Shown here: in pieces, positions 10,821 to 21,785 of the stretch | How the letters are laid out: each line of letters starts with the position of its first letter | Numbering within the stretch: the stretch's first letter is position 1 | From: Pseudozyma flocculosa PF-1 | Taxonomy: Eukaryota > Basidiomycota > Ustilaginomycetes > Ustilaginales > Ustilaginaceae | DNA: 49,822 bases | NCBI RefSeq assembly: GCF_000417875.1 | Contig: NW_006920878.1 | Span: 22,840 to 72,661, forward strand | Reading direction: 5' to 3' | Made by a program: the position numbers and the translations under genes | Notes under the pieces: model-generated | The model's database searches: none | What the model saw: only the letters and a program-made list of their open reading frames with translations | Told to the model about the DNA's origin: nothing

Positions 10821-11316
10821 NNNNNNNNNNNNNNNNNNNNNNNNNNNNNNNNNNNNNNNNNNNNNNNNNNNNNNNNNNNNNNNNNNNNNNNNNNNNNNNN
10901 NNNNNNNNNNNNNNNNNNNNNNNNNNNNNNNNNNNNNNNNNNNNNNNNNNNNNNNNNNNNNNNNNNNNNNNNNNNNNNNNNNNNNNNNNNNNNNNNNNNN
11001 NNNNNNNNNNNNNNNNNNNNNNNNNNNNNNNNNNNNNNNNNNNNNNNNNNNNNNNNNNNNNNNNNNNNNNNNNNNNNNNNNNNNNNNNNNNNNNNNNNNN
11101 NNNNNNNNNNNNNNNNNNNNNNNNNNNNNNNNNNNNNNNNNNNNNNNNNNNNNNNNNNNNNNNNNNNNNNNNNNNNNNNNNNNNNNNNNNNNNNNNNNNN
11201 NNNNNNNNNNNNNNNNNNNNNNNNNNNNNNNNNNNNNNNNNNNNNNNNNNNNNNNNNNNNNNNNNNNNNNNNNNNNNNNNNNNNNNNNNNNNNNNNNNNN
11301 NNNNNNNNNNNNNNNN
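10821..11316. other. Assembly gap (496 N)
   Basis: All bases are N; content unknown. It is flanked by a GA microsatellite on the left and CCTGG repeats on the right. Confidence 0.98.
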
Positions 11317-11460
11317 GGCGGCGCGGCCTGGCCTGGCCTGGCCTGGCCTGCCTGCAGGCTGGTGCGGTGCTAGGCAGGTCGGGGCGGCGCGGCGTGGCCT
11401 TGGCTGGCGGCCAGCCTGGCCTGCCTGGCCTGGCCTGCAGGGTGTTGAGGTGCTGGCCGG
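11317..11460 (+). repeat. GGCCTGGCCTG-rich low-complexity repeat
   Basis: Imperfect GCCTG/GGCCTG units with CTGCCTGCAGG words. Similar GGCCTGG or CCAGGC words recur in other intergenic stretches of this window (about 1690, 5610, 9370, 26,890 and 27,555). Confidence 0.7.
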
Positions 11461-11852
11461 CGCGGCGCGGTCTAGGTTGACGGCCTGCCTGCGCAGAGAG
11501 AAGCGCCCACTGGACCCGCCGTGGCGGCCAGACGGGCGGCCAGGCCGACGATGGGCGCGGCGCAGCGAATGAAGCCCTCGCCACCCTGGCTCGCAGCCTT
11601 ACCCTCCCTGCCAGCTTCTCGCCACCATCCGCACCACCACCTCCTCGTCCGCACACATCTGGTGGGTCTAGGTCGACGCGTTGCCAGCATCAGGCGTGGA
11701 GCACAAAATGCGATGTATGCTGATGCTCACGCCTGGACCCTATCTCTCCCTCCCTTTTCCCCTCGCCGGCTCCTCGCGCTGCAACCCTACTTTCTACCGA
11801 GCTCCCTACCCTGCCGCCACCACCCCTTCAGGCCGCATCCACTCCCGTCAGG
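11461..11852 (+). promoter_or_regulatory. Leader and promoter region of the RRM gene
   Basis: Pyrimidine-rich sequence leads directly to the ATG at 11853. A cluster of four ATGs lies at about 11,708-11,723 in frames that do not continue into the RRM protein; if transcribed, they could act as short upstream reading frames. No TATA-like element is obvious. Confidence 0.4.
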
Positions 11853-13342
11853 ATGGCCATCGCGCTCCAGGCCCACGACCAGATCGATCCGTGCTCGATT
11901 TGGGTCGGACACCTGGCCCCGGGAACGACCGAGGCTGCCCTGCGCTCCATCCTGTGCGAGTACGGCCGCGTCATCGACATCCAGGTCTTCCAGTCGTTTG
12001 CTTTTGTCCGCTTCAACACGAGCAGGGCGGCCGACCAGGCCATCGAGCGCGAGAATGGTCGAGTCGTCCGCGGCAACGCCATCCAGGTGCAGCACAAGGT
12101 TCGTCGCACGACGACCAAACCGCGCGGCGCCCAGACCCGCCCCGCTCCTCAGTTCAGGCCCTCGCAGGCTAGCGGCCACCGCGCCCCTTCGGGCCAGGGC
12201 GTAGGTTCAAGCCGCTCTGGCGACGGCAGCATCTCGCCGATCGGTGCAAAGGCAGGCTCGTCGACGCTGCGCTGGGGCGAGACAACGGCTGTGGTGAGTG
12301 TGCCGTATCCCTGCTACGATGTGTACATAGGATCACGCGCCGGACGGGTCTGTTGACGTCAAGCTCGCTGTTCCGTTCATCCCCTCAAGGCGTCGCAGCA
12401 CGAGCGTCTGCCCAGCAGCGGCCAGAAGCGTGGCGGAGGCCATCACCGCCCTCTGCCCCGAGAAGCTCGTCTCAGCCCCAAAGAAGAGGCGGGACCGGCA
12501 GCAAGGCAGCTCTCGCACGCGTCGCCGAGGGCTGGCGTCGGTGATGCGGTCGTGTCCACCTGCGGCCCGCCCTCCCAGCCGCCGTGGTCGGTGCACGCGC
12601 CGATCGGCCACCCGTACATGATCGCGATGTCGCCGCCGCCGCCGTACGGCATGCCCTGGCCGCCCACACCCGCGGCGCCGTGGCAGTATCAGACTGCGGT
12701 CCGCGGTCCCGGTCCCGGTCCCGGTCCCGGTCCAGGCCCAAGCTCAGGTCCCTTTCCGCCGTCGTACCCGGGCCTCTACTGGCAGCAGATGCCTCCGCAG
12801 CCGGGCTTCTATCCGATGCCGGGTCCGCCGGGCGTGCCAGGCCCACCACCTGGAATGCCGCCGATGCTACCGATGCCGAGCTACCCGCCGGCTCGCCGCG
12901 ACGAGCGCGTTCGTCCTCACGATGGCACAGACAGCGGTGCCACCACCTCTCCGCATGCCCTGCATTCGCAGCGACACTCGTCGCCTCCTTTGAGCTTGCC
13001 CGAGCAGCAAGAGGAGCCGCAGGAGCCGCAGGAACGTGCCACCACCGAGTCAGGAGCCAACAGCAGCAGCGAGGGCTACAACGTCTACGACCTGCTCAAC
13101 CCCGACAACAACACCGACACTGACCGCCAGCAGTCGAGCGACGGCACCTCGCCCTTTCCCTTCTGGCAGTATGGCGACATCGTTTCCTATGGGCCGGGTC
13201 ACATTCCGCAGATCGAGATCCCAGCCGTGAGTCGCGCAGCTGCGTCGGACCGTGTCGATGCAGGGCCGACGTGCTGACGACTGCGTTCTCGGCTTCTTTT
13301 GAACCTCCTCGCATGCATCCACAGTACGCCGCCGACTACTAA
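11853..13342 (+). CDS. RRM-domain RNA-binding protein with a Pro/Gly-rich C-terminus
   Basis: Exons 11853-12293, 12390-13226 and 13325-13342, 431 residues. All junctions are in phase 0 with GTGAGT donors. A single RRM spans about residues 13-80: RNP2 is IWVGHL and RNP1 is QSFAFVRF, followed by the strand NAIQVQHKV. The middle is basic and Ser-rich. The C-terminal half is rich in Pro, Gly, Met and Tyr (MPWPPTPAAPWQYQ, PGFYPMPGPPGVPG) with a run of Gly-Pro pairs, like disordered regions of mRNA-binding proteins. The last exon adds only YAADY and a stop; reading through the preceding intron would give a different short tail. The target RNA and the yeast orthologue cannot be assigned. It converges with the golgin-like gene, about 210 bases away. 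Confidence 0.85.
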
Positions 13343-13553
13343 TCGCCAGCCGTATCGAAGCGGTGGGCTGTCGACCGCCGCCAACCACGGCAAGAAAAAA
13401 GAAACTCAAAAAAATGCCTCGAACCACTCTCGACACGCGACAACATTCGCCCCCGAGCTTCTAGCCATCGACCCCCGCCGGCCTCGGTCAACGATTCGGT
13501 GTCCGTTCCGATCTCAAAAGTCCAGGTGTCCCGAAAGCGCAAACGAGTGGCAT

Positions 13554-16500
13554 TCAGACGACGAGCAGGTCGTCGGTGCAGCAGGCGCAGTACAGGATCG
13601 AGTCGTGCGCAAAGTGGGGCCTCGTCGATGCGGAACGGGGATGCGCCAGCGATCCGGCCTGCATCAACCTGTCGGGCTGCTCGAACGAGGATCCGTGCTT
13701 CTTGTCAAGCGAGTCGCCGCCCGCTGCCGCCGCCGCCGACGCCGCCGTCTCGTCCTCGACGACAATCGCAGGCTGGTCACCCTGTGCTGCCTCGGTGCCT
13801 GGCGACGCGATGGTGGCAAGCGGTGGTGCGCGAGATGACGCCGTCGTCGACGACGAAGCGGGTGAGAGTGGCGCGGCAGGGGTCGCCAGCTCGTCGCCGA
13901 TACGTGCCCGCAGCATCTGAAGCGACTCGCGCCGGCGGTGGCGCTGCGAAGGGGGCAGCGGCAGCTCCTCGGGCGTGATGGTCCGGATACCGCGTCGGGC
14001 GGCGGCGCCTTTGGGCGTGGGCGAGACCGGCTGTGCGTTCGTGCCCGCCGCACCTGCCGCCTCCGTCGAGCGCAGCGGAGAGGCAAAGTCCATGGCGTCG
14101 CGCTCCGATAGCGGCGAGAGGCCCGGGATGTGCGCCGACGTTGCGCTGCGGCGATGCGCTCGGCTGCCCACGGGTCCCTTGCTGGCGTTCGGCGAGAGGC
14201 TCGACACGAGTGATGGAGGGGCAGGGACGGGAGCCGCCAGACTGGACATGGACCCGACGCCGCTGCCGCCATTGCCATCGCTGACAATGCTGGCCCGCAG
14301 CGCGCGCAGCTCTTCCTCGATCTCGGCAGCACGGCGCACCGCCTTGTGCGCGCGGTCGGTCTCTTCAAACACGGAGCTCTCCAGCTTGCGGATCTGCGAC
14401 CGCATGGCAGACAGCTCGAGCTCGTGCTCGTCGAGCTCCGAGCGGAGCGCCGCCACCGAGGCCGCGGCGGTTGCGTGCTCTTCTGACTTGGTCCGAAGGG
14501 CCTCCTCGCTCGACTCGGCCCGATCCCGCAGCGCTTTGAGCTCGGCCTGGGCGTCGCCTTCGAACGATGCCGACTGGGCGTCGGCCTGCTTGAGGCTGGC
14601 TTCGAGGGCCTGGGCCTTCTTGTTGGCGGCGTCGCGGGCCTCGACGAGCTTCTTGGCTGCCGCTTCGGCCTCGGCCTTGCTCGACTGCATGCTCTGCTCG
14701 AGGCTCTTGATCTGGGCTTGGAGCTGCGCGGCAGACTCTTTGGCGCCGTCCTCGGCCTTCTTCAGCCTGGCCTCGAATTGCGAGCTCGCGGCTCGGGCGT
14801 CGTCTTCGGCCTTCTTGAGTCTGCCCTCGAGGCTGATGTTGCCGTCCTGCAGCGTGGCCTTCTCCTGCGAGAGCGCACCGACCTTGGCGTTGACGTCGTC
14901 GAGGGTGCTGACGAGGCGCTCGTTCTCGGTCTGGAGGCCGTCGGCCCTCTTCTCGGCGCCGCTGGCTCGCTTGTGCGCGGCGGTGATGTCGGCCTTGGCC
15001 GTCTCGAGCGCGGCGAGGTGCTTCTGGGCTTCGGACGACACCTTCTGCAGCTCCTCCGCTCGCTCCTCGGCCTTGGAGCGGTGCGAGTCCCTCTCAGCCG
15101 AGGCCTCGGTGACCTTGGCTCGTTCGGCCGCGAGTTCGGACTCGAGCGCCTGGCGGGCCTTTGTCGTTTCGGCGAGCTCCTCTTCGGCCTGGCGCGCCCG
15201 GTCGTCGACCTGCGCCTTGTCGCTCTTGAGGGTCTCGACCTCCTTTGCCAGCTTCTCGCTGTCGGCGTTGGCGGCGGTGAGGGCCTGTCCGCGGCGGTGG
15301 AGTTCGGCCTCGAGGCTCGACGTCCGCTCTTCCGCGGCCGACAGCTGCTTCTGGAGCGACTCGATCTCGTTGGCCTGGGTCGGGTCGGCCAGCTTGTCCT
15401 CGAGCTCGGCCTGCTCCTGCTCTCGGGTCGCCAGCGTCTGCTTGAGCTCCTCGACCTGCTGCCGAACGATCTCGAGGCTCCGCTCCTGCATCAGATTTCG
15501 TTGGAAGCCGGGGGACGGGGTCAATAGGCAGGCGAGTCGTGGTCAGCCACACTTCGCCGGGCGATCAGAGCGCAGGGTTGGCACGCCGCGCTGACTCACC
15601 AAGGAAGACTTCTCCTCTTCGGCCTGTTTGCTCGCCTTGTCGCTTGCGGCCACCTTGGCGTCGAGGCCCCTGTTGGCCTTCTCGAGCTCAGCGATGCGCT
15701 TGTCCGACTCGCTCTTGGCCTTCTCGAGCTTAGCGATGCGCTTGTTCGACTCGCTCTTGGCCTTCTTCAGCTCGGCGATCTGCTCGTCGGAGCTCTTCTT
15801 GTCCTTCTCGAGCTCGGCGATGCGCTTGTCGGTTTCCTTCTCCTTCTTTCCGAGCTCGCCGATGCGTTTGCTGGACTCCTTGTCCTTCTTCTCCAGCTCG
15901 ACGAGGCGCTCGTCGGCCTCCTTTTTGGTCTTTCCGAGGTCAGCGATCCGCTCGTCGGCCTCCTTCTCCTTCTTCTCGAGCTCGGCGACACGCTCGTCAG
16001 TCTTTCTCTTGTCCTCTTTCAGCTTGGCGAGCGCCCGGGCATCTTCTTCGGCCTGTTTGCTCGCCTTGTCGCTCGCGGCCATATTGGCCTTCTCCAGGTC
16101 GGCGACGCGCTTGTCGGCCTCTTCCTTCTTCTTCTCGAGCTCGGAGAGGCGCCGGTCGGACTCCTCCTTGTCCTTTTCAAGCTTGAGCAGCGCCTGCGCG
16201 TCTTCCGCCGCCTTCTTGCTCGCCTTGTCGCCCGCGGACACCTTGGCTTCGAGGTCTTTCTTGGTCTTCTCGAGTTCGGTGATGCGCTTGTCGGACTCGC
16301 CCTTGTCCTTCTCCAGCACGGCGATGCGCTTTTCAGAGTCTTCCTTCTTCCTCCTCTCGAGATCGAGGAGCGTCTGCGCCTCCCGTTCGGCCTTTTTGCT
16401 TGCCTCGTCGCCCGACGCCACTTTTGCCTCGAGGTCCTTGTTGTCCTTCTCGAGCTCGGCGATGCGCTTTTCCGACTCGTCTTTCTTCTTCTGTAGCTCT

Positions 16501-17252
16501 GTGAGTGCTTCGGCGTCCTTGGCGGCCTTCTTGCTCCCCTTGTCGCTTGCGGCTACCTTGGCCTCGAGGTCGCTTTTGGCCTTCTCGAGCTCAGTGATGC
16601 GTTTGTCTGACTCGCTCCTCTTCTTCTCGAGCTTCAGGAGCGCTTCGGCGTCTTTGGCAGCCTTCTTGCTCGCCTCGTTGCCCGCAGCCACCTTGGCTTC
16701 GAGGTCCTTCTTGGTCTTCTCGAGTTCGGTGATGCGCTTATCGGACTCAATCCTCTTCTTCTCCAGCTCGGCGAGTGCCTTTGCATCCTCCTCGGCCTTC
16801 TTGCTCGCCTTGTCGCTTGCGGTCAACCTTGCCTCGAGATCACCACTGACCTTCTCGAGCTCGGCGAGGCGCCTCTCGGACTCGTTGCGGCTTGTCCTCA
16901 GCTCAACCAGCTCTTGGGCATCCTTGTCTGCCGCTTCGGCCTTGCGCTTCAGCTCGGCGACCTCTTCGTTGTGAGCGGCGCTAGTGGCTTCGGCTTGACG
17001 CTTCAGCTCTGCAATCTCGTCCTGATTCGATATGGCGACCTCTTGATCGGGGGCATCCTTGTCCGAATCTGGTTGAGGCTCGCCCTGTGCCTGCTCGTCG
17101 TCCTTCTTGTTTGAGGCGTCCTTGTCTGGTTCTGGGGAGCCGCCCGCGGCTGCTGCCGCTGCTGCTGCAGCCTTTTGTGCCTGATGCTTTTTGAGCTGCT
17201 TTCTGGCTCGAGCGGCCTTTGCTGCCCTAGCCTCGGCGTCGATGTCCGCCAT
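13554..17252 (-). CDS. Long coiled-coil, golgin-like protein
   Basis: Exons 17252-15600 and 15485-13554, joined in phase 0 (GTGAGT donor, GATGCAG acceptor), 1,194 residues. The N-terminus MADIDAEARAAKAARARKQL continues into KKHQAQK, the Lys/Arg/Ala helix seen at the start of GM130/Bug1-type golgins. Residues of about 90-900 are nearly continuous coiled coil. Part of it is a degenerate 45-residue repeat built on SDKRITELEK, DLEAKVAASDKASKKA and similar words. After about residue 960 the protein becomes Ser/Pro/Ala-rich and ends FAHDSILYCACCTDDLLVV, an unusual Cys-containing tail that may be a conserved targeting or binding motif. A Golgi or vesicle tethering role is inferred from architecture only; a general cytoskeletal coiled-coil protein is the alternative. 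Confidence 0.85.
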
Positions 17253-17966
17253 GGTGGGTAGTGTCCGTCTCTGGCGGGGGTAGGCTGCGCCGAGGTTGGG
17301 CTAGGCAGCGGCCGGGTATGACGTGTACGTGCTTGTCGGCCTCTATTCTTGTCGGTGAGCAGCGCGGCGGGACCCGATGGGCTAGGTGTAGGATAAGGCC
17401 AAGGACGTGGTAGTTGATGGCGATAGGTTGGTGGTTGGTGGTGGGTGGTGGGAGCACAGCGCCGAGGCGATGTCGGCCCCAGTGACCGAGCGTGGCCGGT
17501 GCGCAGCAGAGTAGCGTCTGGCCTTGCCAGCCTGACGGGATTCCGTTTGCCGACTTCCGGCGTGCCAGCACGGCAAGCCAGGGCTGCCAGCGCAGGGTTC
17601 CTTCGGAACTCGGACGAGAGATGTCTTGCTCGACATGGGAGCGCCCTGGTCGCCTCCACACTCGACCTGGCGGCCGCTCCTCCTAAGGAATGCACCTTTC
17701 CCTCTGACCACCACCACCGCCACCACCACCGAACGGCTCCAGCAACGGCTTCGCGTGATGCCTCGTCTGGTCACAGCATCTTCAATGACGCAGCACGCAT
17801 GGCCCTGAGCTCGATCTTCGACCTCGTCTTGCCCCCTACTCGCCTCGCCCGTGCTCCTGACACCGAGCACGCCAACCAGAGCTATCCGGCAACCACTTCC
17901 CCTCACCCTGCTCGACTCATCACGCCGGTGGACTCGCGGTCCTGCACTTTGAGCCTCTTTGCGACC
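17253..17966. promoter_or_regulatory. Divergent promoter region between the golgin-like and CDK11 genes
   Basis: About 710 bases separate two genes read outward. The CDK11 side has an in-frame Met at about 17,800 ([15 protein letters not shown]) but its extension shows no conserved features. I prefer the Met at 17,967 and treat this stretch as promoter and leader. Confidence 0.5.
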
Positions 17967-19646
17967 ATGACATCATCCTCGGACCGAGCCGTGCCGCGGC
18001 TGCCAAGCCAGGAACCTCCGGCAAAGAGGCGCAAGAGCAAGTGGGCCTCACCAACACCATCGCCCCGCAGCAACGGCGAAGGCTCGTCTGGTTGCCGTCG
18101 CACTCCGGGCGAAGCCGGAGCGAAACCGGCCCTGACACCCCCCTCGCCATCTCGAAAGCTGACACGGTCCCATGGCCATCGCCCTTCGAGGTCCAAGCAC
18201 GCATCTCGGACCGCGACTCCTACCTCGTCCTCAGCGCCACCACATGCCAGCCCTCCAGGACGTGAACAAGCATCCGCGCAAGCCCCATCCCCCGCCCCTT
18301 TGCGCTCGCTCCATCCGCCAATAGTCGGATGCCGGTCCGTCTACTGCTACGAGCGCCTCAATCACATAGAGGAAGGCAGCTACGGCGTCGTCTTCCGCGC
18401 CCGCGACAAGCAGACGGGCGAGATCGTGGCCCTCAAGAAGCTCAAGATGGACGGCGAAAAGAACGGCTTCCCCATCACCAGCCTCCGCGAGATCCGCACG
18501 CTGATGCAGGCGCGGCACCCAAACGTCGTCGAAGTCAAGGAGATCGTCGTCGGTGACACCCTGACGCAGTGCGTCCTTCACCGCAGCCATCATATGCCTT
18601 TTCCTTTCGCGCGCACATCGTGGCTGACGTCGGCGCCCTCTCCTCCTCACCCTCGGCTCTTGATTCGGACCCTGCTGACCCCCGACAGGATCTATATCGT
18701 CATGGAGTTTGTCGAGCACGACCTCAAGACGCTCCTCTCGTCGATGCGGACGCCGTTCTTGCAATCAGAGATCAAGACGCTCATGAAGCAGCTGCTCTCG
18801 GCCGTGCGCCTCCTGCACCACAGCTGGATCATCCACCGCGACCTCAAGACGAGCAACCTGCTCATGAACAACCGCGGCATGATGAAGGTCGCCGACTTTG
18901 GCCTCGCGCGCACCTACGGCGACCCCCTCGGCGACATGACTGGCCTCGTCGTGACGCTGTGGTACAGGTGCGTCTGGCCCCGTGGCGCGGGTTACGGCTC
19001 GGACCGCTCTCGACGATGTGGCGACTGACGGCCCGACCTTCCGTGCCGCCTCCGTCCTTCCTTATGCCTTGTCCCTCTCAGAGCGCCGGAGCTGCTGCTC
19101 AACTCGCCCACCTACGACGAGAGCGTAGACATGTGGTCCATCGGTTGCATCTTTGCCGAGCTCGTGACAAAGGAGCCGCTGCTGCCCGGAAAGACGGAGC
19201 TGGACCAGCTGCACCGCATCTTCCGCCTCCTCGGCCCACCAAACGAGCACGTCTGGCCGGGTGTGTCGTCGCTGCCGCTGGTCCGCAGCAAGAAGGTCGA
19301 CATCCCTTCTGTACCGTCTTCGTCATCGGCGACCTCGGCCGCCGCGGCCAACAGCGCGACTCTGGAGTCTCAGCGCGCGGCACTGCGCAACCGGTTCCGC
19401 TACCTGACCGAGAACGGCGTCGATCTCCTCTCGCGCCTGCTCTGCTACGACCCGGCCCAGCGCATCACGGCCGATGAGGCGCTGCGCCACCCGTACTTTG
19501 CCGAGTCGCCCCCGCCCGCGCATCCGGACAGCTTCGGCAGCTTCCCCTCGGTTGCCGCCGGCGAGAGGCGCAAGGACCCCTCGCCCAGCGCGCCGCAGCG
19601 CCTCGCCGACCAGAAGCTCGCCTACCAGCTCGAATTCGACCTCTGA
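17967..19646 (+). CDS. CDK11: CDK11-type (PITSLRE) cyclin-dependent protein kinase
   Basis: Exons 17967-18568, 18689-18967 and 19082-19646, 481 residues. The hallmark PITSLRE is present exactly (residues 169-175) as the C-helix motif. The kinase domain starts near residue 126: Gly loop EEGSYGVV (135-142), ATP lysine K157, catalytic [10 protein letters not shown] (250-259), DFG at 270-272, and VVTLWYRAPELLL with the third intron junction inside the Arg codon. An insertion rich in Ser/Ala lies in the C-lobe before the [10 protein letters not shown] helix. The 120-residue N-terminal part is short, Ser/Pro/Arg-rich and carries a nuclear-type PAKRRKSK. By family the kinase pairs with cyclin L and acts in transcription and splicing. 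All essential catalytic residues are seen. Both introns use GTGCGT donors. Confidence 0.95.
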
Positions 19647-19772
19647 ACGTCGCGACCCTGTTTGCCGCACCCAGACAGTCACAGGCAAAGAGGCACACGC
19701 TCACACACCACGATATCCTCACGAGGTTCGTGACTCATGGCTAGCTACGGGAAAGGGGTCACTGTTACGGGT

Positions 19773-20045
19773 GGGTCGGCGCGCCTGCCGCTTGGAGAGC
19801 TCGACGCGGCGGTTGCCAAAAGAAGAAAAATTCTGAGCTCCAGTGGCCAGGCGCTCGAGCATAGGTGTCGGTCACCTCTACTCCGCTAGCAGATCGCTAG
19901 AGGAAAGAGGTGCTGACCCGGATGGGCTGTTGCCGCTGCCGCTCGGGAGGCCCGACGCGGCGGCTGCAAAAAGGAGAAAAATTGAGAGCTCAGAGCGCAA
20001 GGCGCTCGAGCATAGGTGTCGCCACCTCTACCCCGCTAGCAGTTG
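19773..20045. repeat. Two tandem copies of an approximately 147-bp repeat
   Basis: Copies at about 19,773-19,890 and 19,925-20,045 share CGACGCGGCGG, an AGRAGAAAAATT block, AGGCGCTCGAGCATAGGTGTCG and CACCTCTACYCCGCTAGCAG, with scattered differences. Below them, CTGCTAGCGGAGAGG and CTGCTATCGGAGAGG words repeat near 20,057 and 20,130. No coding signal is visible. Confidence 0.75.
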
Positions 20046-20221
20046 AGGCCGATCTGCCCTGCTATCGGAGAGGGCGGGACGGGAGAGGTCGCACCGCTGC
20101 TCCGCTAGCAGATCCGGCCTGTTTGCCCTGCTAGCGGAGAGGGGCGGGGAAGGGGGATTCTTTTCTCCTCTAGCGGCGTCTGTTCGCTCTGCTTAGGGAC
20201 TGACTGGGACGGAACGAGACG

Positions 20222-20620
20222 GGATCCATTATTATTTTGGCACTTGAGCGAGGGTGTGCAAAACCGCGATCGGAAGCCGACCGAGATCCCGTTTGCTAAC
20301 GGAGGATCCAGAGTATTATTTTGGCACTTGGCGGACATGTGCAAGGAAAACCGCAAGCGGCAAGGAGCCGGGACAAAGGGAGGGAGGGGCTTATTTTGGA
20401 TGCGGCCCGCCTCGAAGCTTTTCTCTTGGAGGCGGCGGCGGCGGGAAAGGGGCCCCGGCCCGCCTCGGAGCTATTTCGTCCGAGGCGAGCCGGGAAGGGT
20501 AGCATTTTTGTTAGGGATGCAAGTCCCGGTACTTTGAGGTAGTACCAGCCTGGTCATTGAGACCTGCGGGGTTTCTTGGCGCTGTGCCGTGCTGTCCCGT
20601 AGCACTGATGGGGGAAGAGA
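20222..20620 (+). repeat. Left arm of an inverted-repeat-bounded segment
   Basis: Contains two diverged copies of a TATTATTTTGGCACTTG...TGTGCAA...AAACCGC block (about 20,228 and 20,312). These are followed by GATGCGGCCCGCCTCGAAGC, a GGCGGCGGCGGGAAAGG stretch, a CTCGGAGCTATTTCGTCCGAG hairpin and AGCATTTTTGTTAGGGATGC. The same words in the same order occur reverse-complemented at about 22,375-22,650. Such an arrangement fits a foldback or TIR element, although no transposase or target duplication could be identified. Confidence 0.65.
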
Positions 20621-20788
20621 AAGACCTGTATTATTTTCCTCTCGAAGCTATTTTGTTCGAGAGCGGTTAGCATTTTTGTTAGGGATGCAAGTCCCGGTAC
20701 TTTGAGGTAGTACCAGCCTGGTCATTGAGACCTGCGGGGTTTCTTGGCGCTGTGCCGTGCTGTCCCGTAGCACTGATGGGGGAAGAGA
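20500..20788 (+). repeat. Perfect 121-bp direct repeat, two copies
   Basis: Positions 20,500-20,620 and 20,668-20,788 read identically by eye, from TAGCATTTTTGTTAGGGATG to GATGGGGGAAGAGA. The 47 bases between and before them are diverged versions of a CTCGAAGCTATTTTGTTCGAG hairpin, so the real unit is about 168 bp. Confidence 0.9.
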
Positions 20789-21003
20789 GAGAAGATTGGG
20801 AACGAGGGAAGGGCAGGTTTATGTACCTTCGAGCAGGTCGGTTCACCCCTTGGTCAGTCCAGCCCTTGGAGAGGGGCCCCTACGTGCTGGAGCCCTGCCA
20901 CGCTGCCAGGCCTGCCCGCCACGCCGGGCTGGGCTCCAGAGGCGGGCCACTGGCGCAGCGTGGCTGCGCTATCTCGCTGCAGCGGCCTCGTGGCTCGGGC
21001 TGG

Positions 21004-21785
21004 AAATAGCGGGAGACTGCCCGTAGACCCTGCAGCGTCCACGAGGGCCTGGGAAAAATCACGGGAGAGTCTAAACTCAATTTTGTCGACGGCTGAGGGA
21101 TTAGGGTCGACGGCTGAGGAATTAGTGTCGACGGCTGGTAGACGTGTAAACTCAATTTTGTCGACGGCTGAGGAATTAGGGTCGACGCAGCAAAAAACCA
21201 CGGGATGCGTCGTTGATCTCTGAAAATTACGGGATGCGCCGTTGATCCCTGAAAATAACGGGAGACCCCTATGTCCGGGCGGGGCTGAATCCCTTTTAAA
21301 CTCCGGTATCTCCGGGCCATACGGCCGTAGCGTGTCGGTAATGTCCGGACCCTGTCTAAAGACCGGGTTCCAACGGAATTCGGGATGCCCGTTATTTCCA
21401 AATGTCCGGGACGCGCCCGGAGGTAGACTATCGCCGAACACAGCCCTGGTCAAAAAACTACGGGAGACGGATGCGCCAGGCTCGCCGCTGACCCCTAAAC
21501 CCCGTGTGATTGCGTGGAAAATCACGGGAGAGTCCAGCTGATCTCTCACAAAACTACGGGAGACGCCCAGCAGGCTTGCATTCGACGTCTAAAGTCCGGC
21601 CGATCAGAAATTTACGGGAGACTCGAACTGATCCCCGTGGCTCGCGGCTGGCCCAGACCCAGCTGATCTCTCGAAATCACGGGGGACCACCAGCGAGTTG
21701 GCGCTCGAGTCCTAAACTCCGGGCGATCCTGAAAATCACGGGAGACTCGAACTGATCCGCTGATCCTTGGAAATGGCGGGATGCA
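21004..21785 (+). repeat. Irregular array of an ACGGGAGAC-type word
   Basis: At least twelve copies of GAAAATNACGGGAGAC and variants lie at about 21,004, 21,055, 21,193, 21,222, 21,251, 21,452, 21,517, 21,549, 21,607, 21,673, 21,731 and 21,770, spaced 30-200 bases. They are interleaved with CTGATCYCT and CCTAAACTCCGG words. The two best full units (about 21,578-21,636 and 21,706-21,762) share TAAA-TCCGG-CGATC-GAAA-ACGGGAGACTCGAACTGATCC order. A sub-array of five GTCGACGGCTGAGG words lies at 21,084-21,185. No gene is visible. Confidence 0.8.

Noticed and set aside
21090..21185. TTAGGG-like words suggesting telomeric sequence
   Set aside because: TTAGGG appears only as part of the longer ATTAGGGTCGACGG unit and is not tandem; genes flank the region on both sides.
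21004..21785. Possible CRISPR-like array of ACGGGAGAC words
   Set aside because: The host is a eukaryote, the spacing is irregular from about 30 to 200 bases, repeats are degenerate, and no cas-like gene is present.
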